From: Streptomyces narbonensis | GTDB taxonomy: Bacteria; Actinomycetota; Actinomycetes; Streptomycetales; Streptomycetaceae | DNA: 64,000 nucleotides | Assembly (NCBI RefSeq): GCF_014649015.1 | Contig: NZ_BMSF01000001.1 | Span: 496,001 to 560,000 of the forward strand | Direction of reading: 5' to 3' | Shown: positions 8,024-17,338 of the stretch, in pieces | Layout of the letters: every line of letters begins with the position of its first letter | Position numbering within the stretch: the first letter of the stretch is position 1 | The notes under the pieces: generated by a model | Databases searched by the model: none | The model's input: the letters and a program-made list of their open reading frames with translations, nothing else | Told to the model about the DNA's origin: nothing | Translations under genes and position numbers: made by a program

Positions 8024-9114
8024 CCACTCCGACCGCGCTCCTGCGCGCCGAGGCGCTGTACGACACCGGCCGGTACGAGCAGGCCGGGGCGCTCGTCGCC
8101 CAGCACCTGGCGACCGACCCGGAGGACGCCGACGCCCTCGTCCTGCTCGCCCGCTGCCACCACCGGGCCGGCGACGCCCCGGCCGCCCTGGCCGCCGTGG
8201 AGGAGGCGCTGCGCGCCCGGCCCGAGCTGCTCATGGGCTGGCTGATGCGCGTCCAGATCCTGCTCGCCCTGAAGCGGTTCCAGGACGCCGAGGCGAGCGG
8301 CCGGCAGGCCGTCGAGCTCGCCCCGCAGTACTGGGGGAGCCACTACGCGCTCGGCACGGCCCTCGCCGAGCACGCCGAGCACGCCCGGTCCCGGGGCCGC
8401 GCGCACGAGGCCTACGAGGCGGCGCGGGCCGCCGTCGCCCTCGGCCCCGAGGAGGACGCGGCCCACTTCCTGGTGGGCCTGACCGCCCAGCGCCGGGGCG
8501 ACCACGCCACCGCGCAGCGGGCCTACGAGACGGCTCTGCGGCTCAACCCGCAGAGCAGCGAGGCCCACAACAACCTCTCGCTGCTGCGGCTGCGCCGCCG
8601 CTGGTTCCGGCGCGGGGCCTGGACGCAGGCCGCCGAGGGCTTCGTCGCCTCCGCCGCGCTCGACCTCGACGACCGCAAGGCCCGCTACAACCTGGAGGCC
8701 ATGGCCTGGAACACCGCGGCAGGGGCCCGCTGGGTCGCCCTCCTCGGCTTCATCGCCTCCGCCGTCGCCGTCGCCTGGATCCCCGTCGGCGCGGGCTGGG
8801 CCGAGGCGGCCGTCCCGCTCCTGCTCGGCGGGGCCGTACTCGTCGGCGCCTGGGCCGGGTGGGCGGTGTGGATGGGCCGCCGGGTGCCGCCCCGGCTGCG
8901 CCGCCCCATGCTGCTCGTGGCGCGCAACTGCAGGCCCGTGCTGTTCATGGCCGGTGCCGTCGGCCTTCTCGGGCTCTATTCGCTCGCCGACCTCGCCCTG
9001 TGGTCCTTCGACTCGGGGGTGGTGAGCGCATTCGGCACGCCCCTCTTCTGGGGTGTGATCATCACGTACTGGGTGAGCCGCTCGGCACTGAACCGCCGCG
9101 CGCCGAAGGACTGA
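8020..9114 (+). CDS. TPR-repeat membrane protein
   Basis: A 364-residue protein starting at GTG 8020, which overlaps the AAA+ stop (GTGA). The N-terminal two thirds consist of tetratricopeptide repeats (for example ARCHHRAGDAPAALAAVEEAL and HYALGTALAEHAEHARSRG). The C-terminal third has several hydrophobic segments, including WVALLGFIASAVAVAWIPVG, AAVPLLLGGAVLVGAWAGW, LFMAGAVGLLGLYSLADLA and LFWGVIITYWVS. It is thus a membrane-anchored TPR scaffold with the repeats on one face. Coupled translation suggests that it docks or recruits the AAA+ ATPase. Confidence 0.8.
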   Translation: MTTPTALLRAEALYDTGRYEQAGALVAQHLATDPEDADALVLLARCHHRAGDAPAALAAVEEALRARPELLMGWLMRVQILLALKRFQDAEASGRQAVELAPQYWGSHYALGTALAEHAEHARSRGRAHEAYEAARAAVALGPEEDAAHFLVGLTAQRRGDHATAQRAYETALRLNPQSSEAHNNLSLLRLRRRWFRRGAWTQAAEGFVASAALDLDDRKARYNLEAMAWNTAAGARWVALLGFIASAVAVAWIPVGAGWAEAAVPLLLGGAVLVGAWAGWAVWMGRRVPPRLRRPMLLVARNCRPVLFMAGAVGLLGLYSLADLALWSFDSGVVSAFGTPLFWGVIITYWVSRSALNRRAPKD

Positions 9115-9207
9115 TCGAGCGAACGGCCGGACGTCCCGATCTTGTCGGCGGCGGCCTATAGCATTCCCGATGGACCCATACACAACAGAGGCGAGGAGGC
9201 CCGGGCC

Positions 9208-9567
9208 ATGGCCGGAGAGCCGCAGAGCGACTGCCTGTTCTGCAAGATCGTGGCAGGGGAGGTGCCGGCGACGATCGTGCGCGAGACCGAGACGACCGTC
9301 GCGTTCCGCGACATCAACCCGCAGGCGCCGACGCACGTCCTGGTCATCCCGCGCCTCCACTACCCGGACGCCGCGTCGCTGGCCGCCGCCGTGCCGACCG
9401 TCGCCGCCGACATACTGCGTGAGGCCGGAGAGGTCGCCGCCCAGGAGAAGGTCGACGGCCACGGCTTCCGGATCGTCTTCAACACCGGCGCCGGCGCGGG
9501 CCAGACCGTCTTCCACGCCCACGCGCACGTGCTGGGCGGCCGCGGTCTCAACTGGCCCCCCGGCTAA
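9208..9567 (+). CDS. HIT domain protein (HinT-like)
   Basis: A 119-residue histidine-triad nucleotide-binding protein. It has the N-terminal CLFCKIVAGEVPA zinc-associated motif and the catalytic triad in FHAHAHVLGGR near residue 105. HinT-type enzymes hydrolyse nucleoside phosphoramidates and acyl-adenylates. The ATG at 9208 is preceded by GAGGAGG at suitable spacing; an upstream in-frame ATG has no such site. It leads a three-gene operon: RNase Z begins 3 nt after its stop. Confidence 0.92.
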   Translation: MAGEPQSDCLFCKIVAGEVPATIVRETETTVAFRDINPQAPTHVLVIPRLHYPDAASLAAAVPTVAADILREAGEVAAQEKVDGHGFRIVFNTGAGAGQTVFHAHAHVLGGRGLNWPPG

Positions 9568-9570
9568 GCC

Positions 9571-10473
9571 GTGTCCGTACGCGAACTGGTCGTCCTCGGG
9601 ACCGCGAGCCAGGTCCCGACCCGGCACCGCAACCACAACGGCTACCTGCTGCGCTGGGACGGCCAGGGCATCCTCTTCGACCCCGGCGAGGGCACCCAGC
9701 GCCAGATGCTGCGCGCCGGGGTCGCCGCCCACGACCTCGACCGGATCTGCGTCACGCACTTCCACGGCGACCACTCGCTCGGCCTGGCCGGGGTGATCCA
9801 GCGGATCAACCTCGACCAGGTCCCGCACCCGGTCACCGCCCACTACCCGGCGAGCGGGCAGCACTTCTTCGAGCGGCTGCGGTACGCCACGGCCTACCGC
9901 GAGACGGTGCAGCTGACCGAGTCGCCGGTCGCCGCCGACGGGCCGCTCGCGGTCACCGAGGCGTACACCCTCGACGCGTGCAGGCTCTCGCACCCCGTCG
10001 AGTCGTACGGCTACCGGGTCACCGAGCCCGACGGGCGCCGGATCCTGCCGGAGAAGCTCGCCGCGCACGGCATCAAGGGCCCGGACGTAGGCCGGATCCA
10101 GCGGGAGGGCAGCCTGAACGGCATCTCCCTCGACGAGGTCAGCGAGGTCCGTCGCGGGCAGCGCTTCGCCTTCGTCATGGACACCCGCCTCTGCGACGGG
10201 GTGCACGCGCTCGCCGAGGGTGCCGACATGCTCGTCATCGAGTCGACCTTCCTCGACGAGGACGTCCGGCTCGCCACGGACCACGGCCATCTGACGGCCG
10301 GACAGGCCGCCGCCGTCGCGCGGGACGCGGGCGTGCGGCACCTCGTCCTGACCCACTTCTCCCAGCGCTACAGCGAGCCGGCCGAGTTCGAGCGGCAGGC
10401 GCGGGCGGCCGGCTTCGACGGCGAACTGAGCATTGCCCAGGACCTCATGAGGGTCCCCGTACCGAAGAGATAG
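9571..10473 (+). CDS. rnz: ribonuclease Z (MBL fold)
   Basis: A 300-residue tRNA 3'-processing endonuclease (RNase Z/ElaC type) that removes 3' trailers from tRNA precursors. Metal motifs are [11 protein letters not shown] near residue 66, the Asp in [10 protein letters not shown], and the C-terminal LTHFSQRY His. The N terminus [13 protein letters not shown] and the NHNGYLL region are also typical. The start is GTG, 3 nt after the HIT stop and 10 nt before the next gene's start region, implying one transcript. Confidence 0.9.
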   Translation: MSVRELVVLGTASQVPTRHRNHNGYLLRWDGQGILFDPGEGTQRQMLRAGVAAHDLDRICVTHFHGDHSLGLAGVIQRINLDQVPHPVTAHYPASGQHFFERLRYATAYRETVQLTESPVAADGPLAVTEAYTLDACRLSHPVESYGYRVTEPDGRRILPEKLAAHGIKGPDVGRIQREGSLNGISLDEVSEVRRGQRFAFVMDTRLCDGVHALAEGADMLVIESTFLDEDVRLATDHGHLTAGQAAAVARDAGVRHLVLTHFSQRYSEPAEFERQARAAGFDGELSIAQDLMRVPVPKR

Positions 10474-10483
10474 AGCACCACCC

Positions 10484-11494
10484 ATGCACCTCCCCGTGGG
10501 CCTCCCCAAGGCCGAGCTCCACCTCCACATCGAAGGCACCCTCGAACCCGAGCTGGCCTTCGCGCTCGCCGCGCGCAACGGCGTCACCCTGCCGTACGCG
10601 GACACGACCGCACTGCGCGAGGCGTACGAGTTCAGCGACCTCCAGTCCTTCCTGGACCTGTACTACGGCCTGATGGCGGTCCTGCGCACCGCCGAGGACT
10701 TCACCGAGCTCGCCGAGGCCTATCTGGAGCGGGCCGCGGGCCAGGGCGTCCGGCACGCCGAGATCTTCTTCGATCCGCAGGCTCACACCGCGCGCGGAGT
10801 CCCGATCGGCACGGTCATCGAGGGCCTTGGGGCCGCCCTCGACCGGTCCGAGGAGCGGTACGGGATCTCGACCCGGCTGATCCTGTGCTTCCTGCGCGAC
10901 GAGTCCGCCGAGTCGGCCCTGGCCACCCTGGAGGCCGCGAAGCCGTACCTGCACCGGATCACCGGCGTCGGCCTGGACTCGGCGGAGGCCGGCCACCCGC
11001 CCGCGAAGTTCCGCGAGGTGTACGAGGAGGCCGCCCGGCTCGGGCTGCGCCGCGTCGCCCACGCCGGCGAGGAGGGCCCCGCGGCCTACGTCCGGGAGGC
11101 CCTCGACGTCCTCGGGGTGGAGCGGATCGACCACGGTCTGCGCTGCATGGAGGACCCGGAGCTCGTCGACCGGCTGGCCCGGGAGCAGGTGCCGCTGACG
11201 CTCTGCCCCCTGTCGAACGTCCGGCTCCGCGTCATCGACACCCTCGCCGACCACCCGCTCCCCGCGATGATGGCCGCAGGCCTCCTCGTGACGGTGAACT
11301 CCGACGACCCGGCCTACTTCGGCGGCTACGCGGGTGACAACTTCGACGCGGTCCGGGCCGCCCTGGCCCTGGAGCCGGAGCAGCTCCGCGCACTCGCCCG
11401 CAACTCCTTCGAGGCCTCCTTCCTGGAGGACGACGAACCGCGCAGGGCCCGGTACCTCGCGGACGTGGAGGCCTACGACTTCGGCGCCTCCTAG
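10484..11494 (+). CDS. adenosine/adenine deaminase family enzyme
   Basis: A 336-residue zinc amidohydrolase. It has the metal-binding HLHIEGT near residue 12, the substrate His in AHAGEEG, the DHGLRC region, and NSDDP with the catalytic Asp. The HLHIEGTLEPEL variant is characteristic of the COG1816 branch, several members of which deaminate adenine rather than adenosine, so the default adenosine deaminase label may be wrong. It feeds purine salvage in either case. It is third in the HIT-RNase Z operon, 10 nt after rnz. Confidence 0.85.
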   Translation: MHLPVGLPKAELHLHIEGTLEPELAFALAARNGVTLPYADTTALREAYEFSDLQSFLDLYYGLMAVLRTAEDFTELAEAYLERAAGQGVRHAEIFFDPQAHTARGVPIGTVIEGLGAALDRSEERYGISTRLILCFLRDESAESALATLEAAKPYLHRITGVGLDSAEAGHPPAKFREVYEEAARLGLRRVAHAGEEGPAAYVREALDVLGVERIDHGLRCMEDPELVDRLAREQVPLTLCPLSNVRLRVIDTLADHPLPAMMAAGLLVTVNSDDPAYFGGYAGDNFDAVRAALALEPEQLRALARNSFEASFLEDDEPRRARYLADVEAYDFGAS

Positions 11495-11709
11495 GGCTCT
11501 CCCAGCGCTCTCCGGTTTCGACGATCGCGCCTTCGCACCGGCCGACCATCCGATGATTCTCCGGCGGTGATCGCCCGGTCGAGCACACTTGCAAGCGGTG
11601 GCGGCGGGCAGGTGTGTTGCCCGTTTCGGGTTCGATGGCGAGTGCCATCATCGGGCAAAAATCCGCTCCTCTATCACTGGGGCCGTCAGGCCTTGAGGAG
11701 GACCATCGC

Positions 11710-14634
11710 ATGTCAAGGGTCGGTCGGTGCGCGCGTCTGTTCGCCGCACTTCTGTTGATGCTCGTGGGCTCGGCCGCCGTAGGCGCCACCTCAGCCCACG
11801 CCGCCACCGAGCAAATCACCGTGAGCCTCTACCGGGTCGTCGAAATCTCCTGTGACGAGGGAGACGGCGAGGCGTGTGGGAACGACTACTATCCGAAATT
11901 CGAAATCGACCATCAAGGGCTGTTCGACGGGAAAGACGACTACTGCTGCGCCCACGGGGCCGACTTCAGGACCAACTGGGTCCGGACGGCGACCGTGGAC
12001 ACCAGCCACAACCCCGTCGCCATCCACCTGGAGCTGTGGGACCAGGACGACCTGAGCGCCGACGACCCCGTCCGGTGGGTCGGTGCGAGCAACGACCTCA
12101 ACCTCTCGTTCGACCTGACGACCTGCACGTTCACCGGCAGCGGTCTGACCGGTCAACAGGGAGCGGGGGTCCCCACCCTGGCCGGTGAGAGCGAGGGCCC
12201 CGTGGCCCGGGGCTACTTCACGATCACCACACCCACGTGCGTGGGCCTGGCGAACAGCGTGGACAGCGACGGCGACGGCCTCATGAACACCTGGGAGGTC
12301 CCGGGCAGGGGCTACGACTTCGACACCGACGGAACCGTGGACCTGCCCCTGGGGGACCAGCCGTACGGGGCCGTCCCCTACCGCAAGGACCTGTTCGTCG
12401 AGGCGGACTACATGGCCGAGACCAAACCGCAGGCCGAAGCCCTCGCCGACGTGGTCAAGGCGTTCGCCGAGGCTCCGGTCGACCCGTACCCCGATCCGGC
12501 CGACGCGACGAAGACCAAGTTCCGGGGAGTCAACCTCCATGCCATGGAGGGAGAAGCCGTCACGACCGTGAACCCCCTCATGTGGCGGTCGGACGGCCCT
12601 GGCACGGCGGACGACTTCAACGACCTGAAGAGCGGGACCCCGCGCGGCCCCTGCACCGGATTCTTCGGCTCGGCAGCCGATCGGTCCAGCCCCAACTGCG
12701 CGAACATCCTGAGTGCGAAACGCCAGGCCTTCCGCTACATGCTCTTCGCCATCAGCTTCTTCGACGGATCCACGCCGCCCAAGGCGTCAACGGCGTCGGG
12801 CAGTTCCGAGTGGACCTCCGTGGGCCCGCAGGGCGGCAACGACTTCATCGTGACCCTGGACACCTGGGATTCCTCGACGGTCGAGAAGATCGGCGCACGC
12901 AGGAAGTCCGAGGCCGCCACCTTCATGCACGAGCTCGGGCACACGCTGAGCCTGGGACACGGCGGCAACGACGCGGTCAACTGCAAACCGAACTACCTCA
13001 GCGTCATGAACTACACGCTGCAGTTCGCGGGCAGGGACCCCGAAAGGCCGCTGGACTATTCCAGCGCGGCCCGGGGCACGGCCCTCGGGACGACCCCGGC
13101 CACGGTGCTCGACGAGGCGAGCCTGAACGAGAACAACGGCGTGTACGGGACGCCCTCACCCGCGCGCAAAACCGTCTACGGAGTCGGCGGCAAGCTGCGC
13201 GTCGCACCCGCCACGAACGGTCCCATCGACTGGAACGAAACCGGCGGCGACAAGGAATCCGCCATCCCGGCCGACATCAACTACATCCAGTCCATCGGTC
13301 CTGACAACGGCGGATGCAGCAAGGCCAGCCCCGGTCAGAGCCTGGGCGGCTTCGACGACTGGGCGAACATCCAGTACAACCCCCGCCTCAACGCCGAGTT
13401 CTTCGCCGACGGAGACCGCCCGCTCCTGCCGGAGCTGACCGAGGAATCGGTCCGCGCCATGTTCCAGCAGGCCGACCTCAAGATCGCCAAGTCCGCCGAC
13501 GAAGCCGACGCCACCGGCGGGGACACGGTGCACTACACGACCACCGTGACCGACCTCGGCCCCGGTACCGCCACGGGCATCCACGTGGACGACACCCTGC
13601 CCGACGGCAGCACCCAGCAGCGCTCGCTCGCCGACCTGGCCAACGGCGCCACCGCCACGGTCACACCGGCCTTCACCTACCTCGTGCCGTGCGACACGGC
13701 AGACGGCACGGTCCTCACCAACCGCGCCACGGTCACCGGCACCGACACCGAGGGCGTGCCCGACCCGTACACGGACGACAACACGGCACGGGCGACCACC
13801 ACCGTGCACGCCCCGGTCCTGACCGTGGACAAAGCCGCCACGGCCACCGTCGACGCGGGCCAGGCCATCACGTACACCCTCACCTACGCGAACACGGGGA
13901 GCGGCGCCGCATCCGGCGTCACCCTCACCGACACCCTGCCGGCGGGCGTGTACTACAGCCAGGCCCTCGATCTCGGCACCGGCCCCAGGCCGAGCTCCGT
14001 GACCCTCAACGACGACGGCACCCGGACCCTGGTCTGGAACGTCGGCAGCCTCCCGGCGCACTCCGGCGACCGGCAGATCGTCTTCACCGCGAGGCCGACG
14101 CTCCTGGCCCTGGCCGGCACCACCTACACCGACACCGTGTCCGTCGGCTACAAGAACGCCGGCGGGGCGTGCACCTTCGCGCCCGTCACGGACTCCGCCA
14201 CCACCACCATCACCGTGACTCCGCCCAGCCGCGACCCGCTCTCCCAGGGCTACTGGAGGAACCACCCGGAGCAGTGGACCGCCGAGTTCCTGGCCCGCGT
14301 ACAGGCCACCGACCAGCGATACGACACCGACCGGAGCGGGGCCCTGTCCGCAGCCGAGGTCACCGCGGCCTTCGGCGACAACAACGCGCCCAAGAGCATC
14401 CTGGGCAAGCAGCTGTTGGCCGTCTACCTCAACCTGGCCACCCGGCGCATCAACGCCGGAACGGTCATCCTCTCGCGTACCACCCAGTCACTGGGCCTGC
14501 ACAACGTCCGCGAGGCCGTGATCCACGCACAGGACACGCTGCTCCTCCCGGTGAACTCCGGCACCGCGCAGCGCTACAGCAGGATCATCGGAGTGCTGGA
14601 CGACATCAACGCCAACAGGATCGAGCAGTACTGA
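11710..14634 (+). CDS. secreted metzincin-like metalloprotease with DUF11 repeats
   Basis: A 974-residue predicted extracellular protein. Residues 1-35 are a Sec-type signal peptide ending ATSAHAA. A beta-rich N-terminal region has a Ca-binding-like DSDGDGLMNTWE stretch. The catalytic zinc site HELGHTLSLGH (about 407-417) is followed by a Met-turn-like YLSVMNYT; Ser replaces the metzincin Gly. Two DUF11-type beta-sandwich repeats come next (near ADLKIAKSADEAD and LTVDKAATATVD). The C-terminal module has QGYWRNHPEQW and an EF-hand-like DTDRSGALSAAEV. AGGAGG lies 8 nt before the ATG. No sortase motif or C-terminal anchor is visible. Confidence 0.8.
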   Translation: MSRVGRCARLFAALLLMLVGSAAVGATSAHAATEQITVSLYRVVEISCDEGDGEACGNDYYPKFEIDHQGLFDGKDDYCCAHGADFRTNWVRTATVDTSHNPVAIHLELWDQDDLSADDPVRWVGASNDLNLSFDLTTCTFTGSGLTGQQGAGVPTLAGESEGPVARGYFTITTPTCVGLANSVDSDGDGLMNTWEVPGRGYDFDTDGTVDLPLGDQPYGAVPYRKDLFVEADYMAETKPQAEALADVVKAFAEAPVDPYPDPADATKTKFRGVNLHAMEGEAVTTVNPLMWRSDGPGTADDFNDLKSGTPRGPCTGFFGSAADRSSPNCANILSAKRQAFRYMLFAISFFDGSTPPKASTASGSSEWTSVGPQGGNDFIVTLDTWDSSTVEKIGARRKSEAATFMHELGHTLSLGHGGNDAVNCKPNYLSVMNYTLQFAGRDPERPLDYSSAARGTALGTTPATVLDEASLNENNGVYGTPSPARKTVYGVGGKLRVAPATNGPIDWNETGGDKESAIPADINYIQSIGPDNGGCSKASPGQSLGGFDDWANIQYNPRLNAEFFADGDRPLLPELTEESVRAMFQQADLKIAKSADEADATGGDTVHYTTTVTDLGPGTATGIHVDDTLPDGSTQQRSLADLANGATATVTPAFTYLVPCDTADGTVLTNRATVTGTDTEGVPDPYTDDNTARATTTVHAPVLTVDKAATATVDAGQAITYTLTYANTGSGAASGVTLTDTLPAGVYYSQALDLGTGPRPSSVTLNDDGTRTLVWNVGSLPAHSGDRQIVFTARPTLLALAGTTYTDTVSVGYKNAGGACTFAPVTDSATTTITVTPPSRDPLSQGYWRNHPEQWTAEFLARVQATDQRYDTDRSGALSAAEVTAAFGDNNAPKSILGKQLLAVYLNLATRRINAGTVILSRTTQSLGLHNVREAVIHAQDTLLLPVNSGTAQRYSRIIGVLDDINANRIEQY

Positions 14635-14664
14635 CGGCTGACCACAAGGCCCTCCGTACGCTCC

Positions 14665-14707
14665 GAGGCCCCGCTCCCGCGCGTTTCCGCGCCGGTGGCG
14701 GGGCCTC
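14665..14707. terminator. bidirectional terminator between convergent genes
   Basis: GAGGCCCCGC (14665-14674) pairs perfectly with GCGGGGCCTC (14698-14707) around a 23-nt loop. It lies between the ends of the metalloprotease gene (+) and the methyltransferase gene (-). Confidence 0.7.
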
Positions 14708-14767
14708 GCCGCCGAGGTGTCCGCGCAGCCGCCCCGCCCTCCCCGCAGGGCGGCCCCGCGGACCGCG

Positions 14768-15514
14768 TCAGGCGCGGCAGCGCAGCAGTTCCAGCGGCGG
14801 GTTGGAGAGCATGTCCGCCCAGAACTCCTCGCCGTACTCGCGGACGCCCCCCTCGGACACCGACAGCGGGACCCACTCCAGCGCGCCGAACCCGGCCCCC
14901 TTGAGGGACTGCTCGTAGACCTCGCGGCGCGGGCACGTGGTGATGATGGTGATCGGATGCGGGGCGAGGAGGGCCGTGAGCCGTCCTCGGCTGCCCGTCT
15001 CGATCTCCTCGCCGGTCGCCTCGATGCGGAAGCCGTACTTGTCCAGCGGCGGGCCGTCGTAACGGTAGTCGGGTGTCTGGACGAGCAGGAAGAACTCCCC
15101 GCCCGGCTTCAGGTTCTTGTGGATGGCGGCGCACATCCGCTCCATCTCCGCGATGTCCCCAGCGTAGTTGAGACACTGCACGCCCAGCGCGACGTCGTAG
15201 CTCCGGTCGAGCTGCCGCAGCTCGGAGACGTCGCCGACCTCGTAGACCACGCCCAGCGGGTCACGCCGGTCGATCTCCTTCGCGGCGGCGATCATCTCGG
15301 CGGAGAGGTCGACGCCGAAGACGTCGGCGGCGCCGCGCCGCTTGAACTCCCTGCTGTAGAAGCCGGTGCCGCACGCCAGGTCGAGGACCGACTTGCCGGT
15401 CACGTCCCCGACCAGGCTCAGGAAGCTGGGCACCTCCCCGTAGCGCATCAGGGGCAGGGACTTGAATCCTTCGAACGCCTCGCCGATCTCGTCGTACTGG
15501 TCCTGCACGTTCAC
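14768..15514 (-). CDS. class I SAM-dependent methyltransferase
   Basis: A 248-residue Rossmann-fold methyltransferase. The SAM motif I is VLDLACGTGFYSREF near residue 45. The acidic ribose contact is in VFGVDLSAEMI, motif II-III in VVYEVGDVSELRQL, and the post-I region in LKPGGEFFLLVQTPD. It is cytoplasmic and its substrate is unknown. The GTG at 15514 is chosen because GGGGGA precedes it and the frame upstream is Arg/Thr-rich and unlike the family. It stands alone, convergent with the metalloprotease and downstream of the MFS gene on the same strand. Confidence 0.85.
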   Translation of the reverse strand: MNVQDQYDEIGEAFEGFKSLPLMRYGEVPSFLSLVGDVTGKSVLDLACGTGFYSREFKRRGAADVFGVDLSAEMIAAAKEIDRRDPLGVVYEVGDVSELRQLDRSYDVALGVQCLNYAGDIAEMERMCAAIHKNLKPGGEFFLLVQTPDYRYDGPPLDKYGFRIEATGEEIETGSRGRLTALLAPHPITIITTCPRREVYEQSLKGAGFGALEWVPLSVSEGGVREYGEEFWADMLSNPPLELLRCRA

Positions 15515-15738
15515 GTGCTTCCCCCGTCTACGTTTCGTCCGGTAGGTGGCCACGCCGAACAGCCCTCCGGGAAGGGAGGGTTGGCCGGCAGTGGTCGTGG
15601 CAGTGAGTCTGCGCCCGTCCCGTCCGGCCGTCGTATTGGCGGAAGGCACGAAGAAGTCGACGGGGTGACGCCCGTATCACCCAACAAGTCGATCGACGGC
15701 GGGACGAACGCCGCAGGTGGCGGGCGTGGAGCCGCCGC

Positions 15739-17082
15739 TCAGCCCCGGTCCGACGGTCCGGCCGGCCGGAAGGCCGATTTCGCCGCGCGGCGGCGGGACG
15801 CGCGGACGGGGAACTCGGTCACCGGCTGCTCCGGGGCGCCCATCTGGGGGACGAGCGCGGAGGACGCCGAGGCCGTGCCCGCGAGGACGGCGGCGGGGGC
15901 GCCGCCGCGGCGCCGGACGGAGCCCGGGACGAGCGGGCGGCCGGAGGCGTGGCGGGCCACGGCCGTCATGGGGACCGCGACGAGGAGGAGCAGGGAGCAG
16001 AGGACCACGCCCATGCCCGTGTACCCGGCGTTCTCCGAGAGCAGGCTGCCGACGACCGGGCCGCAGGCGACGCCCAGGGAGGACGCCGAGCCGACCAGGA
16101 CGGCCCAGCGGCCGCGGGGGTCGAGGGAGGCGGCGAGGCCCAGGAGGTACGAGAGGACGACCGGGTAGACGGCGTTCCAGAGGATCTCGCCGGTCGCGAA
16201 GGAGGCCAGGCTCCCGGCGGCCGAGCTCAGCAGCACGCAGCCCGCGATGACGACGGTGCCCACGCCGATCGGCACCGCCCGGCCGAGGCGCGAGCCGAGC
16301 GCGCCCGCCGCGGTGACCCCGGCGAGCCCGGCGCCGAGCGCCGCCGCGAAGACCGCGCCGACGGTGACCTCTGAGAGGCCGGCCTGGGTGAGCCCGATCC
16401 GGCCGCTGACGCCCCAGAGCGCGTTCTGCGCGAGGGACCAGCACAGGATGCCCCCGGCGAGCACGGCCCCGGCCCGGCGGTGGGGCAGCGGGCCGGTGGG
16501 GGCGGCCGACGGTTCCGTACGCCCGGCTCCCGCGCGCGGGGCGCCCGGCAGCCGGCCCGTCAGCGGCCACACCAGGGCAGCCGCGCAGGCGATGGCGACC
16601 AGCGGGGGAGCGTGCCCGGAGCTCAGGTGCGGCAGCGTGAGGTAGAGGGCACCGGCGGTCGCCGAGACCGTGAGCAGGCCCAGCGACGAGGCCCGGTGCG
16701 GGTCGCGCTGCCCGGCGATCCCGGCCGCCGCGACCGCCGTCGCCGTGCCCGAGCCGAGGCCGCCGAGGACCGCGCCCGCGACCACCAGCGGCACGGCGTG
16801 GGTCGCGGCGGCGGAGCCGTACCCGATCGCCATGGCGATCAGACCCGCGCGGGCCGCCGCGCGGGGGCCGATCCGCTCCCCGCGCGCGGCGAGCGTGAAT
16901 CCGGCGGTGGAGGAGCCGAGCAGCAGGACGGAGCCGACCAGGCCCGCCTGGGAGGGGCCGATGCCGAGGCCCGAGGCGAGGCGGCCGACGACGGTCGGCA
17001 GCAGGTACGGAGCGAGGTAACCGGCGGTGAAGAGAGCAACGAGGGCGACGAGGGCCCCCGAGCCGCGAGGCCGCGACGACAT
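15739..17082 (-). CDS. MFS transporter
   Basis: A 447-residue major facilitator with about 12 hydrophobic segments, beginning near ALVALVALFTAGYLAPYLLP and ending near VVLCSLLLLVAVPMTAVA. A central basic loop separates the two halves. The C-terminal tail (about 60 residues, Ala/Arg-rich) is cytoplasmic. The substrate is not predictable. The ATG at 17082 is chosen over an upstream frame that adds only Pro-rich sequence. It is divergent from the PfkB-family kinase across 256 bp that contain an AT-rich patch near 17200. Confidence 0.8.
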   Translation of the reverse strand: MSSRPRGSGALVALVALFTAGYLAPYLLPTVVGRLASGLGIGPSQAGLVGSVLLLGSSTAGFTLAARGERIGPRAAARAGLIAMAIGYGSAAATHAVPLVVAGAVLGGLGSGTATAVAAAGIAGQRDPHRASSLGLLTVSATAGALYLTLPHLSSGHAPPLVAIACAAALVWPLTGRLPGAPRAGAGRTEPSAAPTGPLPHRRAGAVLAGGILCWSLAQNALWGVSGRIGLTQAGLSEVTVGAVFAAALGAGLAGVTAAGALGSRLGRAVPIGVGTVVIAGCVLLSSAAGSLASFATGEILWNAVYPVVLSYLLGLAASLDPRGRWAVLVGSASSLGVACGPVVGSLLSENAGYTGMGVVLCSLLLLVAVPMTAVARHASGRPLVPGSVRRRGGAPAAVLAGTASASSALVPQMGAPEQPVTEFPVRASRRRAAKSAFRPAGPSDRG

Positions 17083-17338
17083 GGGCGTTCCCGGGAACGA
17101 AAAGGGGAGGGGTGGAGCGCCCGGTGGTGCACGGGGCACGGGGTCGCGGAACCATGTGTATCAAGCAGGTGAGTTGCCCGAGAAGGTGGTATCCGGGAGT
17201 AAATTATGTGATCCGGGTCACCATCGGTTTGGCATGCGACTTTCCGGGTAGGCGGTCAGCCTTCCTCGTGCGTCCCACCCGTCACCCGGCCCTCATCGGG
17301 CACACTGATTTGATCCGCACCACGTCCGGGGAGCCGCC

